Counted from the first letter of the stretch, positions 48,082 to 60,498 are shown. The stretch is 64,000 bases of DNA from Harmonia axyridis (GCF_914767665.1 NC_059508.1:5270001-5334000); one strand, 5' to 3'. The notes: generated by a model not told the origin, from the sequence alone. Made by a program: numbers and translations.

Positions 48082-49810
48082 GGTGGGTTTATGCACCAGT
48101 CCTAAGAACCAAGACTGAACCTAAGCAGAGCCGTATCTAGGTACTATTGCGCCTGTGGCAAGACCGAAGACAGTGCCCACCATTTTCGAAGATTTTTTTT
48201 CATCGATTATATTTTCTTATAGTATTTTTTTTTGTTCATAACTTAAGTCATATATTTTGTGATTATTTTATGCTTTGTACGCAAATTCTAGGGAAGGCTA
48301 GCGATATTTTCAATGTTTCCAGCAAGGGCGTAGAAATGGGTAGTAATAACATCCGCCCCCCCCCCCAAATATTTCCAAAATATAAAATTTTAGAATTCTC
48401 GCAAAGACGAAAAACGACTATTTTCTCATAAAAAGAACCAATCATTTTACTTTCCTCTGAAATCGACACGTAGTACAAAATCGGACCCCTTGACATGGGC
48501 GCCCGCAGAAATTTTTATCAGGGGGGAAAAATAAAAAATTATTGAAAAACGATAAGGCGTCCATGATTATCATTGAAAACCGGAAAATTGTTGAGAATCC
48601 ATTACTTTCCTTTTTTCCATGCCCTTTGGATTGAGAAAGTAATATTTTGAGAAAAAAGTCCTATAACATGAATCTCCAAACGCTTTGGTTTTTAGATACC
48701 GGTATTGAAGTTTTTTTTCTCACCTTCCCTTCAGAAGATATTCAACTTGAATTGGCATAGATATTCCGATTTAAAGCTCTCTGGTAATCCGCAGGAAAAT
48801 CCAAATTATTATGAAAATCCAGTTAGTAAGCTGTGATGAATAAATCAATTATAACTTATGGTTTTTATCAACAAATTCTGTAGCGAAGATCGATAAATAT
48901 TCGATATACTAATAAATACAAGCATCACTAAAAAGTATGACTATACAACAAACACCCTGTATTTCGAAAACAAAGAGTTTGCTGCCTCATGTTTATGGAA
49001 CTTTTTTTTCTTAAAATTATTTCGTAGCTCCGTTTTAGGAAAACCCAGTATAAGGTGAGAACAATCGAATTGGTTATAAAAAAAATTTTGAGTATTTAAG
49101 TTCCAACTTTGTTATCAAACCTCTTTTTCTCACATTACAGATATGAGTAAACGTTGTTGTAAAAAAAAATTTTTTTCGAGGACCCCTCTCTCAAGAAAAA
49201 AGAAAGATCTCCGTCCTTGGTTTCCAGATTCCTCAGTATAGCTCGTTGCGATGCGTATACATGAAAACCGAGTTGTGATCTTTCGAATTATTATGTCTGG
49301 TGCTCCAATATTTTTTCTCTTGATATTTTTGGGCGCCCCTGCAGACCTTGAGCCCGTGCAAGTGCCACCTTTGCCACGCCCTAGATACGGCACTGAACCT
49401 AAGAACTAAGAATTGAACGCTAACAAATCAATGAGGGCGTTTATGCACGTTTCCTAAGAACTAAGAGCTAACACTAGCAGGCCAACTTTTAACTAAAAAC
49501 TAAGGGCTCAGTATAATATAGAAGTCCGCGTGCGCCGCATAGAATTTCAATATTAACGAGTACCAGTTTCTATTTTATGTTCTGTATTCGTGTTTATCGA
49601 TGAAAAGTATCAGGTGTATCTGAAAAAATTAAATTTAATTTTTCACAATTAATATCAATGTCAAAAAAAAAGTATAGAACAAATAGAAAGTAGTTCGAGC
49701 CCGCCTCAACTAAAAACTAACAAGAGAGTGCATAAACGCCACTGAATTCTTAGGTTTAGTTCTTAGTTCGTAGTTCTTAGTTCTTAGGAATGGTGCATAA
49801 ACCCACCATT
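48079..49810. mobile_element. MITE with matching ends, split by a hAT-like insertion
   Basis: The left end AATGGTGGGTTTATGCACCA (48079) and the right end, reverse complement, AATGGTGGGTTTATGCACCA (49810), are perfect over 20 bp and continue as TCCTAAGAAC on both sides. Internal phrases built on CCTAAGAACTAAG repeat on both sides. Removing the insertion at 48126-49395 leaves an element of about 455 bp. It abuts, or overlaps by a few bases, the foldback ending at 48081. Confidence 0.85.
48126..49395. mobile_element. hAT-like non-autonomous DNA transposon (1270 bp)
   Basis: The ends CAGAGCCGTATCTAGG (left) and CAGTGCCGTATCTAGG (right, reverse complement) are terminal inverted repeats beginning CAG. 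They are flanked by the 8 bp direct duplication AACCTAAG (48118-48125 and 49396-49403). An 8 bp duplication with CAG-start ends is the hAT hallmark. No transposase frame was found inside, and a run of C sits near 48358. Confidence 0.85.
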
Positions 49811-51472
49811 GTATATTCATAAGAGTCGAACAACTTGAAAAAAAAATAGAATACATTGTTCACTAATTCCTCTATAATTTCATTTTTGAAATGTTTAAAA
49901 GTTAAGTTCTTGAAAGAGGAGTGTAAAACATTATACATTGATGTTGCGCAGAAGTCTTATCACTATTTTTTATTGTTTATATTAACTTTTTCTCATATTT
50001 CACAGTGTACAGAAAAATTGCTCAGGCAATTTGAAGTGTGAATTCAACCTGCTTGTCAAGATTTCTCATTAGTCATACTCTACACTAGAACCTCATTACC
50101 AATCAACCGGTGTAAGTTCCTACTGTTTGGAGTCCCGTAGGGCCCTGCCTTTCTAGGTAATGATAAATTATCTATATTTAGCGGCTAATATTTAGAAGGA
50201 TTTCACATAACCATTCTTAACTAATGAATCTAGGGTGTAGTGTTAACTTCAGAAGAATACCACTGAAAATTATAAAATAAAAAAAATCATATTTGAACGG
50301 CTTACTGATTCACTGTTCAAAAAATGTGCCAAATTCTTCCGAGAATACTCAAAAGTAGACTGTAGAAATAACTTAGATTATAATTAACTTCAGTCTATTG
50401 TTCCCTTATCAAATAATTTCATTATGGTCGATGTTTAGCGTTATCCTTTGTATTATGGCTTATTCATGAATTTACAATAACATTTCACTGCTAGGAACTT
50501 GAAATGAGCAAGTTCTTTGTTTCTTGAATAATATGTTATCAATCCAATGGAATTTTTGTTATTGTATGCATAATTGTTACTAATTGGAAATACTATTGTT
50601 TCATAGTACAATTATCAATTGAAAGAAGTAATGGAGTTCAATTGTTCTTATAACATGTGTCTGGAAAAAAATTATCTGAATCATTCATTATCGAATACTT
50701 GATGTATTTCTATATTGCATTTAATTTTTTTTTTATTTCTGTCCATTCGTAGGTGATAATACCATATTACGTTGCAATTTCCAAAATACTATTATATTTA
50801 TCGAGATCTCTAAAATTTTATGAAGCTGTTATCACCACGTAAAAATAATAAAATGAAAGAACTACAGTTATCCAATATTCCAATTAAAATCGATAAAATA
50901 TCATCCAATGAAAGCAATCTTGAGTGAAGATCACCAGTTTATCATATCATTTGAATTTACTGAATCCAGGTGTACCTCAGGGAAGTGTTTATAAGCCTGT
51001 TGTATCCCCGTGGTTGTTGTTTAAGGAAGAAAGATTGTAACCGTATTATCATTGTATTCATAATTCCTGTTGAGAGTTGATCCTGGTTCCAAAAACGATA
51101 AAAACACATTCTGAAACAGAAGGAGAATATATTTTTAATCAATTGAATAATTTTACATATCTTCAATCTATTCATACATTTTTTTTTATTATAATGAATA
51201 TAAGGCACATGTTTGTTTCAGGGCATTACAATTATCAGTTTGAAAAATTCTTCATACCTTTACAGTCAGTAATAGTTTTTCAGTCATTGATCATCGAATC
51301 AATTCTTGCATGATGAAATGATTCAATCCCTATATGGTGTAAAGTTTTCAATTATGCATTCTTTCACTAATTTTTGTTACTTGATCTATCGCATATATTT
51401 TAAATACTTCAATACTTTTTATAACACCTATGAGCGGCAATATTACATATATACCTACATATATATATATAT
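49811..51472. other. AT-rich intergenic DNA, ending in a TA microsatellite
   Basis: No gene recognised. 51443-51472 is a TA-rich microsatellite in which the LTR element inserted. Confidence 0.45.
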
Positions 51473-53064
51473 TGTTATTGATCGACTATATTGTTTTATA
51501 TTTTCTAATGGATTATTCAATTCCAAATTTGATATAACGATCCAATAACAAAAAATAAATTTTGACTTTTCAAAATTCTTCTGCCTTTTCTCAGGGTTCA
51601 AAAAATCAATTTCAGAAATTAGAAAAAAATTAATTGAGAATGAAAAATTGAAAATGAAACTATGAACTTTAATACCTAACTAAATCTAAAATTACTTATC
51701 TATAATTCTTCAATCTTCAAATTTTTATCCAGCAAATCCTCTTCTGTGGTATATACTTCTCTATGTCTATAGAGCTAACCTCAAATCTTTAATCTGATTA
51801 CTTTCAATGTTCAATGACGTCTTCTATTTCTATATTTTCTGATTTGATATTTGATAACTTGATTCGAGTGATGTTAACCATGTTTTATTACTGACTGTAA
51901 ATTTTTGTTTGAAAAAATCCACCAACCTTTTGTATACACTCTGCATTCAGTAAATGATTTTTTATTTGTATTTTTATATTTCTGTTCATTTTTCTTGTAC
52001 CGCATTGCTTCTTTTCGCTTGTTCATATTCTGTATTTCTTATTTCTGCTCTAATATTCTTTTTGAACTTTATCTATTGTCTTATATTTTCTTTACAAATT
52101 TTTATTTCATCCCCCAATTTTTCCATTGTTTCATCAATATTTTCTAACTTCTCTTGTGTTTGTTCAATTTTCAGTTCAGTATTATTTATTTTCTAACTTT
52201 TCATCTTGTTCATTTATAGCAATAATTTATATATCCATTCTCCTTTCCATTTTTTGTGAATTCTCTTCCATTTTATTTTCCAAACTTTTTATATTTTGCT
52301 CAATTACTTTTGTATTTTGTTCTATTTTATTTTTAATGTCATTGCTATTCTGTTCCATTTCTTTTCTCATTGTTATTAGCAATTCCACAATACTATGTTC
52401 ATTTATCAATGGTTTTCTCATACATTCTTCTTTATCTCCATTCTCTCCAGTTTTCGTTTTACTTCTTGTTTATATTTTTGAATAGATTGATGAAATGATT
52501 TAATTAATAATGTATTAATATTTGAATTTTTCAAAACAATGTTGTAGTTAAAATATTACTAGCCACGCGTTGGGCGACAATTGTTATGGATTGACTATAT
52601 TGTTTTGTATTTTCGAATAGATTATTTAATATAAATTTGATGTTACGATCCAATAACAAAAACCTAATTTGGACTCTTCAAAATTCTAATGACTTTTCAC
52701 AGGGGTTTGTTAGGGTTCAAAAAATCAATTCAAGAAATTAGAAAAAATTTAATCAAGAATGAAAAATTGAAAATGAAAACTGTAATACCTAATTCAATCT
52801 AAAATTACTCATCTATAATTCTTCAATCTTCCAACAAACTTCGAATTTTTATTCAGTAAATCTTCTTCTGTGGTATATACTTCACTATGTCTATGGAGCT
52901 AACCTTTAAGCTTCAATCTGATTACTTTCAATGTTCAATGTCGTCTTCTATTTTTGAATTGTCTGATTTGATATTTAATAACTCGATTCAAGTGATGTTA
53001 ACTGTAACTGTGTTAAATGTTTTTAGTTTTAATAGACTGTAAATTCTTGATTGAAAAAAATCCA
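51473..53064 (-). mobile_element. Internally deleted LTR retrotransposon (TRIM-like)
   Basis: Direct repeats 51473-51921 (449 bp) and 52582-53064 (483 bp) are diverged copies. Read on the minus strand each begins TGGATTTTTT and ends ATAACA (TG…CA). Flanks on both sides are TATAT, a possible target duplication within a TA microsatellite. Just inside the 5' (right) LTR, on the minus strand, lies TTGTCGCCCAACGCGTGG (52580-52563), a primer-binding-site-like sequence. The 660 bp interior encodes only a coiled-coil scrap (52421-52227) with EQNTKVIEQNIKSLENKMEE, like the start of many insect LTR-element Gag proteins. No protease, RT or integrase. Confidence 0.82.
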
Positions 53065-53089
53065 TATATATATATTTATATATAGTTTA

Positions 53090-55420
53090 ATAAATGAAGT
53101 TATCACATTGTTATAGATTCATAGTTTGTTTTCCTGATTTCATAATGTATATTTATCATTTCAATTCTAATTCATATTAATAAAAAATTAAACAATCAAC
53201 AGTTTTATTATGTTTTAAACATTTTTGTCGGAAACACTGTTCCGAACTATATTTTATAGTTTTTATTCGTTTAAAACGTATAATGATATAAAAATTTGAT
53301 GCCTGTTTTTTATAAATAGTTTCAAATATTGTCTTCGATACATTTTATTTTATATAAATAGTTTCAAATATTGTTATTGATTCAAAGTTTGTTTACCTGA
53401 TTCAATAATGTATAAAATGAACCTTTATCACTTCAAATCTAATTAATATTAATGAAAAAAATGAAACAATTAACATTTTTATTATGTTTTAAACATTATT
53501 GTCGAAAACAATTTTCCGAACTATATTTAATAGTTTTTATGCGTTTGAAACGGATAATTATATAAAAACTTGATGCCTGTTTTTTATAAATAGTTTCAAA
53601 TATTGTTTTCAATATATTTTATTTTATTCCTTTCCATTAGTAAATGAAGTTATTATTGTTATTGATTCAAAGTTTGTTTACCTGATTTAATAATGTATAA
53701 AATGAACCTTTATCACTTCAAATCTAATTAACATTAATAAAAAAATGAAACAATTAACATTTTTATTATGTTTTAAACATTAATGTCGGAAACACTTTTC
53801 CGAACTATAGTTTATAGTTTTTATTCGTTTCAAACGTATAATTATATAAAAACTTGATGCCTGTTTTTATATATAGTTTCAAATATTGTTCTCAACACAT
53901 TGTTCTTTATTTCTCTCCATTAATAAATAATGTTATTATTATAATTGATTCATAGTTTGTTTACCAGATTTGATAATGTATAAAATGAACCTTAATCACT
54001 TCAAATCTAATTAACATTATTAAAATAAAAAAATGGAACAAATAACATTTTAATTATGTGTTGAACATTAATGTCGGAAACACTTTTCCGAACTATATTT
54101 TATAGTTTTTATTCGTTTGAAACGTAGAATTATATAAAAACTTGATGCCTGTTTTTATATATAGTTTCAAATATTGTTCTCAACACATTGTTCTTTATTT
54201 CTCTCCATTAATAAATAATGTCATTATTGTAATTGATTCATAGTTTGTTTACCAGATTTAATAATGTATAAAATGAACCTTAATCACTTCAAATCTAATT
54301 AACATTATTAAAATAAAAAAATGGAACAAATAACATTTTAATTATGTGTTGAACATTAATGTCTGAAACACTTTTCCGAACTATATTTTATCGTTTTATT
54401 CGTTTAAAACGTATAATTATATGAAAACTTGGTGCCTGTTATTTATAAATAGTTTCAAATATTGTTTTCAATACATTTCATTTTATTTCTCTTTATTAAT
54501 CAATAAAGTTATTATTGTTATTGATTCAAAGTTTGTTCACCTGATTTAATAATGTATAAAATGAACCTTATTCACTTCAAATCTAATTAACATTAATAAA
54601 AAAAACGGAACAAATAACATTTTTATTATGTTTTAAACATTAATGTCGGAAACAATTTTCCGAACTATATTTTATAGTTTTTATTCGTTTAAAACGTATA
54701 ATTATATAAAAACTTGATGCCTGTTTTTATATATAGTTTCAAATATTGTTCTCAACATTGTACTTTATTTCTCTCCATTAATATATAATGCTATTATTGT
54801 AATTGATTCATAGTCTGTTTACCAGATTTAATAATGCATAAGATCAACCTCTATCACTCTAATTCTAATTTGAATGAATAAAGAAATGAAACAATTAACA
54901 TTCTTATTATGTTTTAAACATTAATATCGGAAACACTGTTCCGAACTATATTTTAGAGTTTTTATTCGTTTAAATCGTATAATTATATGAGAATTTGATG
55001 CCTGTTTTTTATATATAGTTTCAAATATTGTTTTCAATGCATTGTATTGTACTCCATTAATGAATAAAGTTATTATTGTTATTAATTCACAGTTTGTTTA
55101 CCTGATTTAATAAATTATAAGATCAACCTTTATCCCTTCAATTCTAATTTACATTAATAAAGAAATGAAACAATGAACAGTTTCATTATGTTTTCAACAT
55201 TAATGTTGGAAACACCGTTCCGAACTATATTTCATAGTTTTTATTCGTTTAAAACGTATAATTATATAAAAACTTGACGCCTGATTTCACTTATAGTTTT
55301 AAACATTATATTCAATACATTGTATTCTATTTCTTATTTCTTTTAATGAATAAAGTCATGATTGTTATTGATTAATAGTTTGATTTATCCACCTGAATTA
55401 ATAATGTATAACATCAATCT
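53090..55420. repeat. Tandem satellite, eight units of about 282 bp
   Basis: The core TCGGAAACACTTTTCCGAAC (variants allowed) recurs near 53227, 53511, 53785, 54073, 54361, 54645, 54926 and 55205, a period of 274-288 bp. Each unit also has TTGATTCA-AGTTTGTTTACC, TGATTTAATAATGTATAA, TTTTATTCGTTT and AACTTGATGCCTGTTTTT. The core contains the dyad TCGGAAA-CACT-TTTCCGA. The outermost units are the most diverged. No coding frame. Confidence 0.92.
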
Positions 55421-56327
55421 TTATCACTTTCATCTACATAAGGTACTCATTTTCAAGTGAGTTTTGTTAGCGTCAGCTTTTTCACTGTTTCATTAAGAAA
55501 TTTTTTTTCCGCATTCTTCAACCATCACCTCATAATATCATATCAACTCTTCGATGAAAATGAAATACATAATTCGGATAGATTTCCTCTTCCATTTTTG
55601 AATTTATCTTAGTTGTAACATTAATCATGTGAACGAAGAAATAAAGTTTTTCTCTGCAGTGATTTCAATAATACAAATTGATATATTGAAACAAAATTGA
55701 TGAGTACCTAAGAAAGAAACCGAAAATTAATAGGACGAACTGAAAAAACTGAAATTAATTATTCAATTGCTTTTTCATTGAAAAATTCTTATCAGCACCT
55801 TGAATAAGGTATCTTGACCTACCTACATAAAAAGGAAATTAATCGTTTTACCTTCATTCGTCAAGTCGACATTGACATCTGTTATTGATTTTCTATCAAG
55901 GGTTCACATTCCGTCTCAGCAGCTACCGCAATTCTTTTTTTCATGAAAACAAAAGAATTACCGAAATTTTTCACAAAGTTTACCACCAATGATGAGCCAT
56001 ATAGTCCACAAGCAATTTCCACTTACCCAACTACGTCTTACAGGTTTGTCTAAATATTCCACACACGGAACGATTTATATGATATCGAAAGTAAACGTGA
56101 AGAACTGGTATCAATTTTGAGTGATATCATTCAATTTCTCACGTGTTATGCAGCAGAAAATGATTTCCTCTATGTGTTTTCTATAATACCAATGTCATCC
56201 GAGACACCTTTCAGCAATGCGAGTTTCATAGAATGGAAATTATTCATTACGTGGGCGGAGAATTGTATTCGGGCTTGGTTGAACGTGTATGGTAGACTTA
56301 ATCAGTGACGCGCAGGTCGTCAAAGAC
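55421..56327. other. Intergenic DNA
   Basis: No gene recognised. The last 100 bp before 56328 is less AT-rich and could be promoter-proximal. Confidence 0.35.
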
Positions 56328-56366
56328 TATATAAAGGTGGAAACGGTCCCAGAATCATTATCAGTT
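56328..56366 (+). promoter_or_regulatory. Candidate TATA/Inr core promoter
   Basis: TATATAAAGG at 56328-56337 is followed about 33 bp later by TCAGTT (56361-56366), a classical arthropod initiator. No long open frame follows within 1 kb, so the product, if any, would be non-coding or a distantly spliced gene. Confidence 0.45.
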
Positions 56367-57724
56367 TTCAAAGTGCTTTGGTTGAGTAAAATACTAAGTA
56401 TCCATATGTGCATAGTATCATTGAAGTTTGCATTTGCTGAAAATATTCAGGTCTGTAAATGACAATCATTCTTAATACAAAAATCTCAATTTATTTCTAC
56501 ATTTTCGGTTTCATATGATTTACAATTTTTTTTTTTTATTTCGTTCATCAAATCTGTAGTTCAAGACGCAACAAAACGAATTGTTTACTAATAAGTGATT
56601 GTTATTTCTAAAATTGAGATCATTTTGAGTTTTCTGAGCTAATAAATTAAGGGTGGGCTTCCCCTGGGCTTGGATTTTAGCGACGCAGTATTCTGGGATA
56701 CTTTCCATCAACAATATTTAATTCAAAATTTCAATTGCATATTCGATTGAGACAAGTGATATTAGTTTGAAGTTTTTGCCGAGAGAATCAATTACTCCAT
56801 AAAAAAAAACTTTTTGAGATATGTACTTTCTGTTTATAAATTGAATCATTTGAAATTTGTTAGGTTTGAAATATTGTCGAATATTGATTTTATGTATGTA
56901 TATATATACCTATCTATATTTCATTTTGATGGGATCAATAAGATTATGCTTCAGCTATATTTGCATTGCGTCTTTTTTATAGTTTTTTTATAGTTGACGT
57001 GATAGAGAAAAATTAAATAAACTGAAATTTTTTTGAATGTTTTTGCAAGCTTTTCGTTTCTGAAAATATTGAAATACTAAAGTATTCATACCTTTAATTT
57101 TTCATTTCCTTCATGAAATTCATTCCTTTCAGGACAAAGAAATATAATTCATTCTTTATCGGTTTGATGGTTGAATACAGATTTGGATTATGACCTAACC
57201 TATTGTTTCTTTATCATATTGGAAGAGATAACTAATTCTCGTTATGAATGTTTTTCATTTGATATTTATAAAACGTAGTCTAAGTTGTTTCTGGATAACA
57301 CGTGTTACCAAGACGACGGTCATTGAAATTTCAAGATTTGTTATATTTTGATAGTAAGATATTTATGGATTGTTTTCTATTGAAACTTGAACTGAATTTT
57401 AATCAATACATTTATATGTGTGCTGGTAATAAGCCATTATTGAACATCTTTCTGAAGTATTTTCCCGTTTAAATGAATAACCGACGCATTCGCCATTTAG
57501 CATCGACTCATGTATTTATTATGTCTTATAGAACAACAAATTTCTCATGTCGAAGAAAAATATTGAAGCTGGTTTCAAGGTCATCTTTTATTATTTGAAA
57601 TCTTACAAAAGAAGGAAAATCTGTTTATGCAATCACAGCGCATGCGAAATGAGCTTTCAAGTTTGAATAGTGCAAACTGCAAATGCGCAAAGTGCAACTT
57701 TGTTTTTTTGCGAGGCTACGCACC
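56367..57724. other. Intergenic DNA with a dispersed repeat
   Basis: 57130-57200 (CAGGACAAAGAAATATA, then TCGGTTTGATGGTTGAATAC) is repeated at 63800-63860. No gene recognised. Confidence 0.4.
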
Positions 57725-57765
57725 TATATATGAGCATCCTGCAACAAGGTGCTCCCATTCATCAA
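57725..57765 (+). promoter_or_regulatory. Candidate promoter of the repeated-exon transcript
   Basis: TATATATGAG at 57725, with an initiator-like TTCATCAAG about 35 bp downstream (57758-57766). Upstream DNA is GC-richer than the surroundings. It precedes a consensus donor (CAAG|GTGAGA, 57898) that would end exon 1. Confidence 0.45.
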
Positions 57766-59690
57766 GTGGTTGTTTATCGAGTATGGTCGGATAGTAGTAC
57801 AAGTAGTTTTTAATTGAATTTGAATTGATTCAAATTCATTGAAGCAGAAAATGTGTTTATTGTGCGATTCAAAAACGAGAAGATTTTCTTAATTCAAGGT
57901 GAGAAAATTATCATATCATCGTTTGAAATTTCGTTTTGTTGTTCGTTATTATTACCAATATTCAATGAGTTGCTATAAACATTTTGATGAAATAGGCATG
58001 AATCTACTTAAACATATTCTCGATATTTATTTGTTGTGCGATTCGTCATATTGTGAGTGAATTTTGTTTTCATAATATTGCGTAGGAGGGAAATCATTGT
58101 TGGAAATCGAGGGAATAGTTATGCGCATGTGCAGTTCTTGTGATTGGTTCTTCGGAGAATCAATCAATTTAAGTATTCTTCTTCTTTTTGAAGCAGTCCA
58201 TTATCCAATATCGTGTGAAATACATGTGAAAAACATAAACGATCTGAATGATATTAATTATTGGGTGGTATCCATTTAAGACATTTGATGGAAAATTTGG
58301 TGAGCTTGTTTAAGGCAAACCATTAATTAAAAATCGATGAAATCGCTAAATTGATAGAGCGCATGAGCAGATGTTCTTTTTGATCTTTCGAAAAATCAAT
58401 ATTTTATAATTAGGCAATCTTTTTTTTGAAGCTGTTCTTAATCGAATAACATGAAATGAAAACAAAAATCATATATCGATTCAATCGGTTTTATTTATTG
58501 GGCATTATTCACTTTTGAAATCAGCCTTAAAATTTATTTAATGAATAAAAAGTAAATGGACAAATTCGTTTTTATTATTTACTGATAAGATATGAATTCA
58601 AAGTGGAATAAGCTGTTCAATTTTTCATTTTCAGGAGAAGAAGAAGAAGTTCTATTATGGATGAAGACTAGACATTGCTGAAAATGTTGAGGATATTCAG
58701 ATGGTGTTTAACATACTTCTGATCACTGATGAGTGACTATTTATGAATGTATGCCTCAATGCAAGTGATAAGAGTCTGAGATACAGAAATCTGGGTGAGT
58801 TCTTTCATTCACATTTCAAATTTCCATATCTTGGTACAAGGTTGTGTATAGATTTTAATTTTTCTATTCTTCAGGGAGGCATGCTATTGATCAAAATATA
58901 ATATACTACGCACCATAATTCAAATCAATGATGAGAAACTGTTTATGAATGGATGCCTCAATGCAAGTGATCTGAGTCTAAGATACAGAAATCTGGGTGA
59001 GTTCTTTCATTCACATTTCAAATTTCCATATCTTGGTACAAGGTTGTGTATAGATTTTAATTTTTCTATTCTTCAGGGAGGCATGCTATTGATCAAAATA
59101 TAATATACTACGCACCATAATTCAAATCAATGATGAGAGACTATTTATGAATGGATGCCTCAATGCAAGTGATCTGAGTCTAAGATACAGAAATCTGGGT
59201 GAGTTCTTTCATTCACATTTCAAATTTCCATATCTTGATACAAGGTTGTGTATAGATTTTAATTTTTCTATTCTTCAGGGAGGCATGCTATTGATCAAAA
59301 TATAATATACTCTGCACCATAATTCAAATCAATGATGAGAGACTATTTATGAATGGATGCCTCAATGCAAGTGATCTGAGTCTAAGATACAGAAATCTGG
59401 GTGAGTTCTTTCATTCACATTTCAAATTTCCATATCTTGATACAAGGTTGTGTATAGATTTTAATTTTTCTATTCTTCAGGGAGGCATGCTATTGATCAA
59501 AATATAATGTACTATGCACCATAATTCAAATCAATGATGAGAGACTATTTATGAATGGATGCCTCAATGCAAGTGATCTGAGTCTGAGATACAGAAATCT
59601 GGGTGAGTATTTTCATTCACATTACAAATTTCCATATCTTGTTGCAAAGTTGTGCATAGATTTCAAGCTTTTATTCTCTAGGGGGGCATG
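57760..59690 (+). ncRNA. Putative spliced non-coding transcript with repeated exons
   Basis: Proposed exons: about 57760-57898, 58635-58794, then 58875-58996, 59077-59198, 59279-59400, 59481-59602 and one starting at 59682. Every donor is CTGG|GTGAGT except the first (CAAG|GTGAGA). Every acceptor is a TTCAG or CTCTAG after a pyrimidine tract. The four middle exons are each 122 nt, almost identical, and not a multiple of three. All frames contain stops, so it is unlikely to be translated. The exon carries ATGATGA and CTGAG motifs about 40 nt apart, reminiscent of box C/D snoRNA boxes, but no convincing terminal stem. The function is unknown. Confidence 0.45.
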
Positions 59691-59700
59691 CTGTTGATCA
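58690..59700. repeat. Tandem 202 bp repeat, five units
   Basis: The landmark ATGCCTCAATGCAAGTGAT recurs at 58751, 58953, 59155, 59358 and 59560 (period 202-203). The three inner units are nearly identical over their full length. The first and last are more diverged, as expected for an array homogenised in the middle. Confidence 0.95.
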
Positions 59701-59702
59701 CC

Positions 59703-60187
59703 ATACAATATACCTCGCACCGTCTCCATTTTGAGTTCATCCACACTTCTGAGCACCTGAGAAACCAATTGCACAAGAACGATAAGGCAATATTGGGATT
59801 TGAGCCATGGAATACATATAGTGACATGGTTGATTTCTAGCATTAAGCTACTGGATGGTATGTCCCATTTAGTGACATCAATTCTCATATATTAGATATT
59901 TAAGTACAATATTCATTGATTTAAGGAGAAATTTTTTTATTGAATGGGCAATGAAGCCCTTCAACTCCAACAGTTCAAGCCTATTATCAGATTATGTGAA
60001 ATTAACTGAATTGAGTGAACTTACGATGATATCAATTTGAATGTCTCATTTGAATTTTTTACAGTAAAATATGTCAGTTGTTCTGAGAGTTTGAACATAT
60101 TTATTTTTCATATAGCTCATTGAAAACTTGGAGCATTTAATACATTTAATTCTAACGTCAAACACTACTGTAGTAAGAACATAAACC
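59703..60187. other. AT-rich intergenic DNA
   Basis: May include the 3' end of the repeated-exon transcript; no clear polyadenylation signal. A minus frame at 59622-59888 overlaps the last exon and is not supported. Confidence 0.35.
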
Positions 60188-60498
60188 GAATTTAAGCGAA
60201 TAACTTGGTTATCATTGGTAATTACTAAAAATAACCAACTGCATTGAACCGCTTTTGGTCATTATTGGTTATATCACATGACGTCATGAATTAGCCCTTC
60301 TATGTCACCCATTTGGATCGAAAATAACCAAACATAGTTACACTCAAGTCTCGAGAGCTGGGTTAAACTTTCGGTCATTAAAATACCATTTCAAAAGTAA
60401 GGTTAAATTTGATCAAAAAAGTTGGTTATTCGTGGTGATTCCTAAAGATCTATAACCAAGGACAAGACCAGAGATATTAGTGTTATTCGCTTGAATTC
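60188..60498. mobile_element. MITE of 311 bp
   Basis: Ends GAATTTAAGCGAATAAC (60188-60204) and, in reverse complement, GAATTCAAGCGAATAAC (60498-60482), one mismatch in 17. Inside, TTGGTTAT/ATAACCAA phrases recur in both orientations. No coding frame; target duplication not clear. Confidence 0.65.

Noticed and set aside
51905..52485. Hydrophobic Phe/Ser-rich plus-strand frames
   Set aside because: Antisense of the Gag-like coiled-coil region in the minus-strand LTR element.
58690..59602. Box C/D snoRNAs in each 202 bp unit
   Set aside because: ATGATGA and CTGA are present, but the terminal stem is poor and the motif lies in the exon-like part, which is unusual; kept only as a possibility in the findings.
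53090..59700. CRISPR-like arrays
   Set aside because: The repeat units are long (202 and 282 bp) and repeat along their whole length without unique spacers; these are tandem satellites in a eukaryotic genome.
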